A stretch of DNA of 64,000 nt from Terfezia claveryi (GCA_015179025.1 WHUX01000134.1:86667-150666); one strand, 5' to 3'; shown: positions 48,507 to 59,776, counted from the stretch's first letter. The notes: generated by a model not told the origin, from the letters alone. Program-made: numbers and translations.

Positions 48507-50264
48507 ATGGTTAATCTCCCTTCTGAACCTACTCATGGCCCCTTGGCCATCTCTCCCTCATTGATGTTTACTACGATCTTTGCAAACATGAGTACAGGGA
48601 GGCGTTTAGCTCTTGCCCAGTCTCTCGACTCCAGAGCTCTCCTGCGAGCTTGCCTAGATTGTGAGCCATTCCTAGAATTTTTCTTTAATTTTGAGGAGAT
48701 TATCGTGCCAGAGGCTCTGAAAAATGCATGGGGACATACTCCTACAGAAGTTAAGTGGCAAAAATGCGTTTTGCTGCAGCAGGAGGTGGTTTTGAATATT
48801 TACGAGACGACCATCAAGGAGGCAATCACCGACTATCTCCAGCAATTCAAATCACGGCTTCCTTCGAAGTCACAAATTGACGACGCTATGAAAAAGAAGG
48901 GAAAAAGTGATCCAACGGCGTTCCTGAAACCCGAGGCTGGTGACAACACAAACTGGGAGCTAGTCTTCTGTTTTTTTCCCAATCTCGCCACCCTGGTTTC
49001 CTATGAGAGTATGTTCCTGGAAAAACACCTGGCTCGACTCTGGCTTTTCTTACCTCAACATCTCGAGTCTTTCGTTGCTGCTTCGCTCAGAGCCGCACGT
49101 ATCTGGGAGCCAAGTGATGTTACTCACTTCCCTAACCTCTCAAACATTGACAAGATCAGTGGCAAAGCACTCCGGGGAGTAGTCAAATTTTGCTTGCAAC
49201 GAAAGGTCTTCGTGCGAGATGAGGAGGAACATTACCGCGAGTACCCCTTACGATCTGACTTATGGTGCACACAGGACAGGGTTGATCTTGTTAATATGGA
49301 AATGGGCTACTGGCTCGAAGAAAACTATACCTTTGAGGTGATCGAGGAGATGCACCAGATATACCAGTCGTTGGAAAACTTTCTGACCCAACTATGGAAG
49401 TGTGCCCGTCAATATGCAATCGAAGATGGAACCAGAGATGCGAGGCATAGAAGGTTCGTCAATCAATATCAACACCCAGACCCGGATAACATAGGACCGG
49501 AGTCGGAGCTAATAGAGGCTGTGGTTTGCAAACAAGCTGTTGAACGGCTACTTGTTACTTTGGGATCCCCACGACCCAAGACAAAGGGGAGGTTAGTTCT
49601 CCTTCTCCAAACTCAAATATCTCACTAAACTAGCGAATAGGTTCAACATGATCGATAACTTTGCAGCTGTCAGCTTGGATGAGTATATCTGGTGCTTAAT
49701 GGAATCAAATCCTGTATTCTACAAAGTCAGACCTACAGAGACTTTTCGTGATTTTGTCAAGAGATGGCGTTCCGAAACCATTCTTCGACAGACAGTGAGT
49801 ACAGGCAACTATGCTTTCTCAAATCAGCGCAATGCGAACTTCTTTAAGAAGGCTGTCCATCAGCTCATTGACATCCACCAGCAGAGGGAGCGGTATGTTA
49901 CACAAGCCGCTATGCAAAGGGAGGAGATTGATATGGAAGCCGCTGTACATACTGTTGCTAGTAGGAAGCAGGTAAATCAACCAAAGGGAAGTTGGATCAA
50001 CAACATCGTCGATAGAGCCAAAGATGGTATGAAATCTTCCCATTCACCATGTTTCTACGTGTGAAAGTTGAAAATATTTTCTAACTCTCGGACAAAGTGG
50101 TACTTTGCTGGAAGAGCGTGGGAGTTACGGATGGAGGATATGGGGATGTTGGTAGCGTTGAATTCATCCAAATGCAGAAATTTCCGCCGAAGGACCACCG
50201 CGGTACCCCACCAACTCTCCGGTCCCGGAGTCAGCGCTTGGAATGCTTCAAGATATTGTGGTGA
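48507..50264 (+). CDS. Orphan 545-residue helical protein
   Basis: Three exons (48507-49591, 49641-50026, 50098-50264). Introns: 49 nt with GTTAGT/AATAG and a CACTAAAC branch site, and 71 nt with GTATGA/CAAAG and a perfect TTCTAACTC branch site. The protein starts MVNLPSEPTHGPLAIS, is rich in aromatic and charged residues (LKNAWGHTPTEVKWQKCVLL; EEHYREYPLRSDLWCTQDRV) and has no signal peptide or membrane helix. It ends SRSQRLECFKILW. The open first exon (361 codons), good splice sites and phase agreement make it a real gene. I do not recognise the family; it could be lineage-specific. Confidence 0.7.
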
Positions 50265-50969
50265 GCAAAAACCGCTTGGAAGACAACAGGGAGCATAAGG
50301 AGGCCTGGGGCATCCAAAGGAGGAGTTCTTGGCCAAAGTAAGATTACGGTCTATGCCAACTTTTACCTTCGGCGTGGGGTGGACATCGTGGGTTTGGTTA
50401 AATTTCGGATTTGGGTATCTTGTTCTTTTCTTTTCTTTTTTCTCCATGTATTGGGTGGACCCTTGAATAAGCCTTTCGACGAACCGGCTGAATTGTAGTA
50501 GCATCACATACATGAAAACAATAATCTTAGGATATTTGCAAACTCTTACTTCAAGCCGTTCTTGACCTCCACGCTGATTCTATTATGGACAAGCACCCGG
50601 GAGAGGGGGGGAATACTCTCGTACCTCGAGGCTCTTTCTTTTCTTCCTATACGTCCTTTCGCCTGCGTAGAAGAACATATCTTAGCACGAGACCACGCTT
50701 GAGCATCTCAATGAATGAATTTGTTGGCTATTATTTTTTTGAACGAATGCTCGGCATGTTTATTTCAAAGAGAGAGACTAGTTGTACATATAAATACTGT
50801 TATATACCCCCAAGTCTGAGCTACGAAGTTTGTGCCTCTTACCATTTCGGGGCGCATGGTCGCCTAATACGGGTAGGCACAAGACTAAATACGGAATCCT
50901 ACTAGTATCCGTATCCTAGCGAATGAAAAAAAAAAAAAGATTTGACAGGCAAAAAAGATGGGATTCAAA

Positions 50970-50995
50970 GGCTCAATCGGGAATTGAACCCGAGA
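50970..50995 (-). pseudogene. 3'-half relic of tRNA-Pro
   Basis: Matches the T-arm and 3' acceptor of the intact tRNA-Pro at 54323-54394 exactly, including flanking GATTTGACAGGCAAAAAAGATG. Anticodon and D-arm are missing. It marks the left edge of the duplicated unit. Confidence 0.8.
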
Positions 50996-51338
50996 TAAAC
51001 ATAGATAATTTACTTATTCTTAGTCTCGCCTCCGAGATGCCTCGAAAAAAAAGAAGGAAAACAACAAGCAGAGAGAAAGAGAGCCTGACCACCAGCTGAA
51101 AAAGAAAACAAACTTATACCCGCAACCACAATAAACTGTAGATAACACTGCAAACACTGAGAAAAAGCCAAAATACAAATTAAGCCGTGATAGCGGAAGA
51201 AACAACTGAAAAAACACCACACTGAGAAAAGGCTAATAATACAAATCAAACCGTTATAGCGGAAGAAACGACTGAAAAAACACCACCCCATACCATCCAA
51301 TTACACCTGAATCATCACTCAAGGCGACTATACCGTGA

Positions 51339-52959
51339 TCAATTTTCATCTTTTTTCTTGAAATATGGTGCAGCAACAGCCGTAGTAACACCCTTCAGTG
51401 CCTCAGTCAACAACCACTTGATAACCTCTAGAATCTCTTTTATATCCTCTTGCATGCTTTGCTTGCCATATGCCACCGCATATGTACGAGATAGCTTGAA
51501 CTTAGGTATCCCGTTCTCGTCGTGTGTACACTCCAAAAACAACCATTTTTCCGCATTGGTAACAATCCCGAAGCAACGAGCGATAGATGCTTCATCTAAC
51601 CCTCCAGCTTTCCGCTTTCGTTGTGATAAAACAGACTCAATTTGAACAGCGTTCTGCGCCACGCCCTGGCGAAAGTCCTCCCGCTTCACCTCCGTGACTC
51701 CCACCACTCCACCACCAACCATCTCAATAGCAAAGTCGACCAGCCCCTTTCCGTTTCTTCCCGTAATGTATTGCTCTGGAATAATTACAACCTTTGGCTC
51801 GTATCCTATAAAGCCGGATTCCATAAACGCTGGCTCTAGAGAATCGGGGATGAAGTCAAAGACCACTGCACTGAGAAAGGAGTGCACGTAGAGTGAGTGT
51901 GTATATTCGTGGGATTCCCTGAGGAGTGGAGTAGTAAAAAGGAAACGTGTCAAGCTATCCATCAGAACACGGAAAGTCTTCTCATTAAGGATGGGAGTGC
52001 GATTACATATGAACGCCGGGAAATATAACAAACCGTGTTTCATCTTCCATTTCGTATCCGGTATGTGTATGTCATCGCAAATCTCATATAACCGCATTAC
52101 CTCGTTTAAGGTCCAGTCACTGAAAGATTTTGCGGGAGTTTCCACCGAGATCTTGACTGTCATCTTATCCTTCACAACCAAGGAAGAAAGCAGTTCTCGA
52201 AGCTGCTCATTGGTTTCTGGGGTGTAGGTGATGCTTTCGTGTAGCTTGAAAGTGAATAGGAGGGTACTATCCTCATACTCAGGATATCTTTTACAGATTA
52301 GCTTACTGAGCATGTCCAGAGTTGCAGTATTGATATCGACATTCCAGGCAATTGCCTTCATTCTTTTTTGTTCAACAATTAAGTTGAATACATGGAATGG
52401 GTTTTTCAATTGTTCAACAATCTTTCGTAGGTGATGCAACTCCTTCCAGTCCTCTACTGGAGTGGTTTCTATGCCAGATAATTGTCAGCTAAGAGATATC
52501 AGAATAAGACATTATATTGCGGCAGCAAAGAGAAATAAAATCCGAGTCTCGCTTACCTGGTTCAGGAACCGTGATGATAATATGGACGCATTTCTCCTTG
52601 GGAAAACCATCCCCGCAAAAAATGTCTCTAATTTTCTTCATAGGATTCAGCATAGCAATGCCATCCAGGTGAACATAGTCAATGTCCCCTGGTTGATTCC
52701 ATTTCCGGAGCTTGAGATTATGGGAAGCGATATTATTCATCTTAGGCGCGCACGCCATCTTGATGAGTTGTTTGAGCTCACAAACTGTATTCGCCATTAA
52801 CCTTAACCGAAAATGGTACCACACCCTGCCCACTGTGAACGATACAGAACAGGGTAATGCATTCGGATATCGTCTTTGGTGTATGGGGGGGTACTCTGGT
52901 CGAGGGGCAGTGGAGATGGTTGTAAGGTGGTGACAAGGGCAAGACGACCAACCGGGCAA
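51339..52959 (-). CDS. Crinkler-type protein: ubiquitin-like N-domain plus PD-(D/E)XK nuclease-like C-domain
   Basis: Exon 2 (52468-51339) is preceded by an 88-nt intron (52556-52469; GTAAGC, GCTGAC, CATAG). The N-part (CELKQLIKMA ... HNLKLRKWNQPG ... HLDGIAMLNPMKKIRDIF, KCVHIIITVPEP) matches the Crinkler N-terminal ubiquitin-like domain. The C-part, GKGLVDFAIEM-x(7)-GVTEVKREDF...QNAVQIES...CFGIVTNAEKWLFL, has the D...E-x-K order of PD-(D/E)XK nucleases with the catalytic Lys present. The in-frame ATG at 52797 gives 456 residues; the frame is open to 52959. The expected first strand, ITLFCIVHSGQGVVPFSVKV, sits just upstream in another frame. Crinkler-RHS proteins are described as secreted or nuclear effectors or conflict proteins; the role here is unknown. 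Confidence 0.7.
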
Positions 52960-53085
52960 GGGAGGACTGGCGAGGCTGACACACGAGTAACGGGCTTACG
53001 TTGAGAGATGGCAGCGGAGCTGCAGAGCACGAGGAGGCAAAAGAGCTGGAGGACTTGTGAACCAAGGACTGTATTGTGCGTGTAA

Positions 53086-53154
53086 GTCGGTGCATGGATG
53101 CAAGTCGATGCATGGATGCGAGTCGATGCAGTCGATGCATGGATACAAGTCGTT
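53086..53154. repeat. Minisatellite GTCGATGCATGGATGCAA
   Basis: About four copies of an 18-nt unit lie just upstream of the Crinkler-type gene. Confidence 0.75.
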
Positions 53155-53259
53155 GAAGTAGAACAAAAGGAAAGAGACTATATATACAAGAATGCCCGAG
53201 GAGTCGCCAAGGCCGACACTTTTTCCGAGAGTCGTACCAGAAAGTCAAAATCAGCAAAG

Positions 53260-54322
53260 CAACGGTTGTGACACTATCTCCCAGACGACAGAAAACAACA
53301 ACAATGAAACAACAACAAGATCCGGGGCATGAGGTTATTCTTGTCGTGGGTATCGTATTTCTATTGTTCCAGTGTGATAAATCAATGCTAGGTTTTTATG
53401 CTTATTTATTAACGCACCTATCCTGGGCTTTTGTCATAAATTATCGTATTTTTAAAATCACGAATAATGGACTTAATTTTCCGATGATGAATGGAGGTTA
53501 GCGGAACATTACCCTGAATTACTCCATTTACCCTGAAAAAGGGGATTATTGCAATTTCTCACGCCGAGTGGGTCCTCCCCTTGCAACGAACCAATACTAC
53601 GCCTCAATGTTCACTTCATAAGATCTGATTCCTCCAGACCTCTACGTAGCCTACCGTAAACGTGCCTGATAACGTTTGAGTATACGATAAAATATGAAAG
53701 CACTGGCAAGTAATGGTCGTTCGATCTCAATTTAAAAGGGTGTTTGTTGGCTCTACTTGTATAAATGTGGAACGAATGCGAAAAGCACACCCCCACTTGG
53801 CATATTTTCGAGATATGGTCTTGTAACTTCGAGCCTGACTATCCTTGTTAACGTACAGTATGTGAGATTGTTGGCGGTATTTCTAATCCAACATCTATTA
53901 GGAGGACGAAAATCAGTCGAAAAGAATGTCCCCTACTGAGCATGTGAGATGAGAGTGATTGGAAATCCAACATTCCGCACTAGGCTATTCTAGGAAGGAA
54001 TAGAAATGGGTGACTCGAGCCTGACTAGCTTTGTTGGGAATTACATGGACTGTTGTGATTTAACCAGACTATTGTGATTTCGTTCGATCCAACAACACAC
54101 CAAAAAAGGTGTAACTGCCGATGCAGTGGAATATTGGGTAAAGGGCGAAAGCAGTAATGGTGGTTGGATTGAACGACGCATAAAAAAAGGTGTTGGCTAG
54201 CTCTGCCTCGTAAATGCGAACAAATGGTTAGATCATGGGGTAAAAGACGAAAGCAGTAATGGACACAAAGTCTGCATACGACTAAAAAAAAGATTTGACA
54301 GGCAAAAAAGATGAATTTCAAA
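53260..54322. repeat. Upstream flank of duplication unit 1
   Basis: Non-coding. 53,340-53,700 and 54,100-54,280 align with 57,230-57,640 and 57,810-57,900 (shared GATGATGAATGGAGGTT, CTTACCGTAAACGTGC-type and GACGAAAGCAGTAATGG strings). Confidence 0.75.
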
Positions 54323-54394
54323 GGGCTCAATCGGGAATTGAACCCGAGACCTCTCGCACCCAAAGCGAGAATCATACGACTAGACCATTGAGCC
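54323..54394 (-). tRNA. tRNA-Pro: tRNA-Pro(UGG)
   Basis: Acceptor GGCTCAA/TTGAGCC with discriminator C. D-arm region GTCTAGTCGTATGAT. Anticodon stem CTCGC/GCGAG with loop TTTGGGT (anticodon TGG). T-arm TCGGG-TTCAATT-CCCGA. No intron. It lies at the junction of two tandem duplication units, with relics of itself at both outer ends. Confidence 0.95.
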
Positions 54395-55734
54395 GGATTA
54401 TAAGTTGACCTGACATGCCTAAAAATATAAACCACCTATTCTTAGTTTCACCCCCCATTTAAGCGAGAAGCCTCGAAAAAAAAAAAGGAAGACAACAAGC
54501 AGAATAAGCAAACTAGCTGAAAAAGAAAAAAAAAAACTTATACCTGCAACCTATAGACTTCTATTACATAGAAAAAAAGAATACTGATGGTAATTATACC
54601 CTTCCCCCCCACTACAATTATTCTAAGTCTTCAGAGAGGAGCTTGTAGATCCTCTTCACCTAACAAAATTTCCTTCCTTCCCGTCATAGCCAGTGTGGCG
54701 GCTGTCTCTAATTTATCATCCAAAGGTTTCGGAGAAATGCCCAACAAATCTCTATAGTTCAGTCATGATGATGGCCCTATATTACATGGAGCTTTTATTT
54801 TCAATGTCACAGATATGTAGCTACCCCCTCACACCCCTAAAAGATCCTTTGTACTATGATTTTTTTTTTTTCCTTTTTTTTTCCCCTTGTTACCTCTGTT
54901 CCCTTTGTTGGGATAACAAATTTTAAACTTTACTGTTTTTTGCTCGGGGGGACGGATTGCTCGGTTTGATATCTTAAACACCCATTTGTCGGTCGTTAGA
55001 ATAGATTGTAGAAAAAAGTTCCTAAGCCTTATGATCCTTTCTAGAATAATAATCCCCTTGGTACTACCTAAATAACTCCAGCTAGTACTTAAATTCACCT
55101 GCTAGTATCTATTTTTTATAAGAGATTTTATTCTTATTTTATATGAGGCGGTTAGCATCTAGCCTTATAGCCGAATTTATTCTTGTAACGGAAAGGCTTG
55201 TGATGAAGTTCTACTGTACTAGCTTATATACGAGATACTGTCTAATAAAAAGAATATTTTTTGTACATCCACTCGTTTCCAATTCGTAATCTTCGCTGAG
55301 ATCCTCGGGAATGAGCTGCCAGCGTAGGTACACTCTTAGAAATGCGCATAACTTCCCGCCACGCATTGTATGCTTCACGTTATGGAGCTTAAATAACACA
55401 ATTGGGGGCCGTGGTTTAGAGGACATAATCATTATGTTTTCATTATATAGCAACACAAGCCGTCGCTAGAATCAATATCAAAAACACTAAAACCTCGAGC
55501 TACAAGCTCATACCGATAACCCCTATTGAGTCTCATCTACACACCCAAGCTCCAATCATAAACTTCGCTATAAATAATACTGCAAACACTGAAAAAAAGC
55601 CAACAATATAAATTAAGCTGTCATAGTGGAATAAAGGACTAAAAAAAAATTACCCTATACTATACTATTACATCTAAATCATCTGAATGATTTCCTCATC
55701 ACAAAAACTTACACTCACTCAAGGTGACTTATTT
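54395..55734. repeat. Downstream flank of duplication unit 2, with ~1-kb insertion
   Basis: 54,440-54,560 and 55,560-55,735 align with 51,010-51,130 and 51,130-51,345. About 1 kb of non-homologous AT-rich DNA (54,570-55,555) separates the two homologous parts. No gene seen in it. Confidence 0.65.
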
Positions 55735-56175
55735 CCGTGATCAATTTTCAACGTTTTTCTTGAATCTGTGCAGCTGCAGCCATAGTAGTACCTTTCAGTA
55801 CCTCAGTTAACAACCACTTGATAACCTCTAGAATCTCTTTTATATCCTCTTGTATACTTTGCTTGCCATATGACACGGTGTATGTACAAGATAGCCTAAG
55901 CTTAGGTCTCTCATTCTGGTCGTGTATGCATTTCATAAACAACCATTTTTCTGCATTGGTAACAATCCCAAAGCAATGAGTGATAAATGCTTCATCTAAC
56001 TCTCCAGCTTTCCACTTTCGTCATGATAAAACAGACTCCGATTAAACAGTATTCTGTGCCACGCCCTAGTTGAAGTCCTCCCACTTTATCTCTGTCACTA
56101 CCACCTCTCTACCACCCTCTATCTCAATACAATAGTTGACCAGCCCCTTTCCATTTTTTCCCGCAATGTATTGCT
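55735..56175 (-). pseudogene. Decayed copy of the Crinkler-type gene (C-terminal part)
   Basis: Aligns with 51340-51780 of the intact copy. The last 64 codons (55748-55942) are still open (DIKEILEVIKWLLTEVLKG); upstream the frame is lost. Differences are dominated by CpG-to-TpG/CpA changes, and the PD-(D/E)XK core region carries stops and indels. Homology ends at 56175, where a pogo-like element begins. Confidence 0.85.
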
Positions 56176-56613
56176 CTACAGGCAAACCTCTATAATAGCA
56201 TCCTCTATAATTGCATAACGATGGCAAAAATAGCATAACTCTGTAATAGCATGCAGCAGTTTACCAGTCCCAATCCTGCAAAGTGCTAACAATATACCCT
56301 GCATATCTATCTACAATAATAGTAGCATGGGGGCGGACCCAACTGATGAAAATTTGCAGAGTGCGGAGATTTGTACTATGATCTCTACATCTATAATAGA
56401 TACATCTATCAGTTCAATTGCAATCGAACCTAGCCGCTTGATCAACATAGAGTAGACCCCAAATCACTCCGCCATCGAGAGGTTGATCCAACAGATAGTG
56501 AGCGCTTCCAGTTGTTTTCGCATGCACAAGGACATCCGAAGGCAACACAGTGGGAGTTGGCACAGTGGTTTAATGTTAAGTTCAAGAAGGAAATCAATAT
56601 TGAGGGCGGGTAG
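56176..56613 (+). mobile_element. Fragment of a pogo-like transposon inserted in the pseudogene
   Basis: Directly after TA, CAGGCAAACCTCTATAATAG begins a pogo/Tigger-type terminus with internal TATAATAGCAT / TATAATTGCAT strings. At about 56,520-56,613 a frame reads HPKATQWELAQWFNVKFKKE, resembling the CENP-B/pogo helix-turn-helix of the transposase N-terminus, then stops at TAG. No right terminus was found, so the element is a truncated remnant. Confidence 0.55.
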
Positions 56614-57139
56614 TAGATATTTAGATGGCGGACGAGGGCGAGGTTGACAAGGTCGAGCAGGTGGACGTGGTCAGCATAAACAAGGCGCGAATTGGGGACG
56701 AGGTAGTCTGAGCTACGCTCAAGTAAAATAGCGGGAGATATACTATTACGAAAGTGACAGGGGATGGGGAAGCGACGGCAATGAATCCCTGCATACTTGC
56801 CACATGCCTCGCGATCACTTCTATGCCAATTTTATAGAACTTAGGGTCGTACCCGACTATATCGAACCTGCTCTATATTCATACACATACACATACTAAA
56901 TAAGTGAATAGAAAAGCCCATGGGACCGGTATGTATTGGTCAGAGCAATAAAGCATTGAATACAACCCCCCTTGACATATATCAACTCATAACTACCCCG
57001 TACAGGAATTACCCACTCTGATAGTGACCAAAAAATCACTCAAGGCCATATTATCTGGTAGCATGTCATAGAATCAAGTTCCCTAGCCTCAAACTAGTGG
57101 CGAGTATCTACTCTACATAATAAATGGAGGTGGTAGAAT
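56614..57139. other. Non-coding remainder of the insertion
   Basis: Unique or degraded sequence between the transposon fragment and the resumption of homology to unit 1 near 57,140. No gene. Confidence 0.45.
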
Positions 57140-57922
57140 ATTACCCTAAATACTCTGATTACCCTGAAAGAGGGGGGAGAATGGGGTGTGAAGTAATAGC
57201 TACAGGAGCAGTCTCTTCTGTTAATGTACCTGTCCTGAGGTTATACTTGTGGTGGGTATTGTATTTCTATCATTCCAGTATGATAAATCAATGCTAATTT
57301 TTTTTATTCTGATTTATTAACACGTCTATCCTGGGCTTTTGTCATAAATTATCATATTTTTTTAGATCATGAGCGATGGGATTAACTTTCAGATGATGAA
57401 TGGAGGTTGGTAGAATATTACCCTGAAATAACTTTATTTACCCCGAGAAAAGGGGATTGTTGCAATTCTCACGCCTAGTGATTTTCCAGGGTCCTCCCCT
57501 TGCAACGAACTAAAACTACCTACGCCTCAATTTTCACTTCATAGATCTGATTCCTCTAGATTGGTGGGGGGATTGTGCCAACTAGACTTCTACGTTAGCT
57601 TACCGTAAACGTGCATGATAATGTTTGAGTATACGATAAAAAGGTTGCCTTCTTCCACACATGTGCTGCCCAAGGAATCCTTGTTTTGATCGTTAGATTA
57701 CCGTGATAACTCGCTCACTTCAAATTTCTAATCCAACAATCCAACTAGGCTATATTAGGCGTAGGTAGTCTGGAACAAAGGACAAAAGCAATCGTTCGTT
57801 CCATTCCAACGACACTAAAAAAAGGTGTAACTGCCAATGTGGTGGAAGATGGAGTAAAAGACGAAAGCAGTAATGGTAGCTCTGTCCCGTAAATGCGAAC
57901 AGACTATGTAGACCAATGAGCC
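57140..57922. repeat. Upstream flank of duplication unit 2 ending in a tRNA-Pro 5' relic
   Basis: Homologous to 53,260-54,394. The last 14 nt (57909-57922, TAGACCAATGAGCC on the plus strand) correspond to the 5' acceptor/D-arm start of tRNA-Pro with one change. A copy of the dispersed ATTGTGCCAACTAGACT motif (57572-57588) interrupts the homology. Confidence 0.75.
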
Positions 57923-57987
57923 TAGTGAACCATGTAACTATTCATATAAAAATAGTTATAATCCCGTGATCTTTTTTACCTACGAAG

Positions 57988-58343
57988 ATGAGCGGGGCGG
58001 AGGAGAAGCTTGCCTCTATTGGAATTTCTTTGACTTGTGTGACTTTAGAGTACTCAAACGTTCCAGAGGAGGGAGAACTTCGGGAACGTGAGTCGCATGT
58101 TCACAGAGCTCTGTTGGGACTTAGGAGAGTATGGGGAAGGGAGGGAGATCAAAGAGGAGACCAGGAAGCATTGCGCAAGGTACTGCAACGACAGTGGAAG
58201 TAAAACTCAAGTGCAAATTGGATATGGGGATTTCAATATCTCGCTACCAGCAGTGGCAACGAGGAAATGCATTCTACTGCAGGCAAAAGGGACTTCCTGA
58301 AACAAATTTCCTGGGGGAGTTAGTACCTTGGTCTACTATCTAA
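57988..58343 (+). other. Uncertain small coding region
   Basis: Overlapping short frames (MSGAEEKLASIGIS...; RMFTELCWDLGEYGEGREIK...) have plausible composition, but no single frame, intron or family explains them. This may be a gene remnant next to the LanC-like gene. Confidence 0.2.
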
Positions 58344-58528
58344 TTGCAATGGGCTGGGCGTTGGGAAACAAAGGTGATATATTATGAGATTATTGCATTG
58401 CAATGAAGAATATGACTTCGGGCTCGAAAGTACATATATGTATACTTTTGTTTGATACTAAAATAATAAACATCTCCCCACTATCTCTTTCATTAAACTG
58501 CCCTCTACCCTTCCATCCCATCACCTCC

Positions 58529-59776
58529 TCACAAATCATTAAATCCCACCACCCTTCCCCACAAATCTCCTCCACCCTGCCCCACCAAATATCCCACCAA
58601 AAACCCCCACGCCCTCCCTCCCTCCCCCGTAAACAACCCAAACCCCTCATCCACCAATTCTTTCTCCCCCAAACCCCTAAACACGCCCACATTCCTCTCC
58701 AGATACTCCCTCGTCGTATACCCCATAAACCTCCCCAACGTCTCCTCATCCTCGAACGCCAACGCATTCCCACTAACCCCATGGCATAGACTAGGGGGTT
58801 TGGTCAATAGCCCCCGTTGCTCGACTACCTGTCGCCCGCGAGTGCACGCAGAATCAATCCGGTGACGCAGAGCGGGGAAGGAGTCTCTGATGGGGATGAG
58901 GGAAATAAGTATCCCTGGGGCCCCGTGGCAGAACTGGACCAGGTCATCCCGCGACGAATTTTTGCTCGACGGCCAGTTGCCGGTATCGAATTGCTGATCT
59001 AGCAAGCCCGAGACTATGCCCTCCAACTCTTCGGGTATCGGAATGCCAGTGACTCTGCAGCTCATGACCACCTGCGCAACGATCCCAGCTACTCCATGCA
59101 CCGCACCCAAGTACTTCTTCCCATGCCACATCCATCCCTCCCCATCTGGGTATGCTCTCCAATCATACATAATCCGTGCAACGGTGTTGTTGATAGCTAA
59201 ATCAACCACCTGCCTCAGGTCAGGGGCAGGGAAAAAATGTCTCAACATCCTCAAAAGATAAAGATACCCACTCCTCCCATAAAGCCACTCACTGCTTCCC
59301 CCACCACCACCCACATCCCACTCACTGCTTCCCCCACCACCCCCCACATCATCTAAATCTGTATTAATCAAGACCTCTAACGAACACACCTCCTGCGCTA
59401 AAGTCTCATTCCCAGTCAAACAAGCCTCTACCGCCGACCTCACAAGTAGCTCACTTGCCACCCCGCAGTTCCCCATACTAATCCCCCCCGCTGCGCCCCC
59501 TCGCGGGGGGTGGCTGGAGAGAGAGATACTCCGCAGACCATTCTCGGCAGGATTTACCCCTGAGGGCGAGCGTAGGGTGGAGTTGTGCGAGGCGCAGGAA
59601 CAGGTAAGAGATGCTTGTTGGGCCGGAATATAGGCCGGAGAAGGTGCGGTGGAAGGGGTGGACAGGGGGGTAGGTGATGAGGATGTGGTTGAGGCTGGAA
59701 GGAGGTGGCCGTAGTGGTTAGGCGGGGAAGGGGGAGGGAGGGAGCTGGAGGTGTAGTAGCGTTCTGTGGTTGCCAT
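58529..59776 (-). CDS. LanC-like (LANCL-type) protein
   Basis: Single-exon 415-residue protein. The N-terminus is a Pro/Ser/Thr-rich disordered stretch. Family signatures in order: LYGRSGYLYLLRMLRHFFPA (GxxG...YxL helix), KKYLGAVHGVAGI (the GxxHGxAG barrel repeat), DLVQFCHGAPGI (first zinc-ligand Cys), PSLCHGVSGNALAF (Cys-His zinc ligands), and the end GRVVGFNDL, like the usual GxxGFxDx terminus. These residues build the double alpha-barrel and its zinc site. Eukaryotic LANCL proteins bind or add glutathione to dehydrated residues; the precise fungal role is not shown. An 11-residue unit, DVGGGGGSSEW, is tandemly duplicated. Confidence 0.85.
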   Translation of the reverse strand: MATTERYYTSSSLPPPSPPNHYGHLLPASTTSSSPTPLSTPSTAPSPAYIPAQQASLTCSCASHNSTLRSPSGVNPAENGLRSISLSSHPPRGGAAGGISMGNCGVASELLVRSAVEACLTGNETLAQEVCSLEVLINTDLDDVGGGGGSSEWDVGGGGGSSEWLYGRSGYLYLLRMLRHFFPAPDLRQVVDLAINNTVARIMYDWRAYPDGEGWMWHGKKYLGAVHGVAGIVAQVVMSCRVTGIPIPEELEGIVSGLLDQQFDTGNWPSSKNSSRDDLVQFCHGAPGILISLIPIRDSFPALRHRIDSACTRGRQVVEQRGLLTKPPSLCHGVSGNALAFEDEETLGRFMGYTTREYLERNVGVFRGLGEKELVDEGFGLFTGEGGRAWGFLVGYLVGQGGGDLWGRVVGFNDL

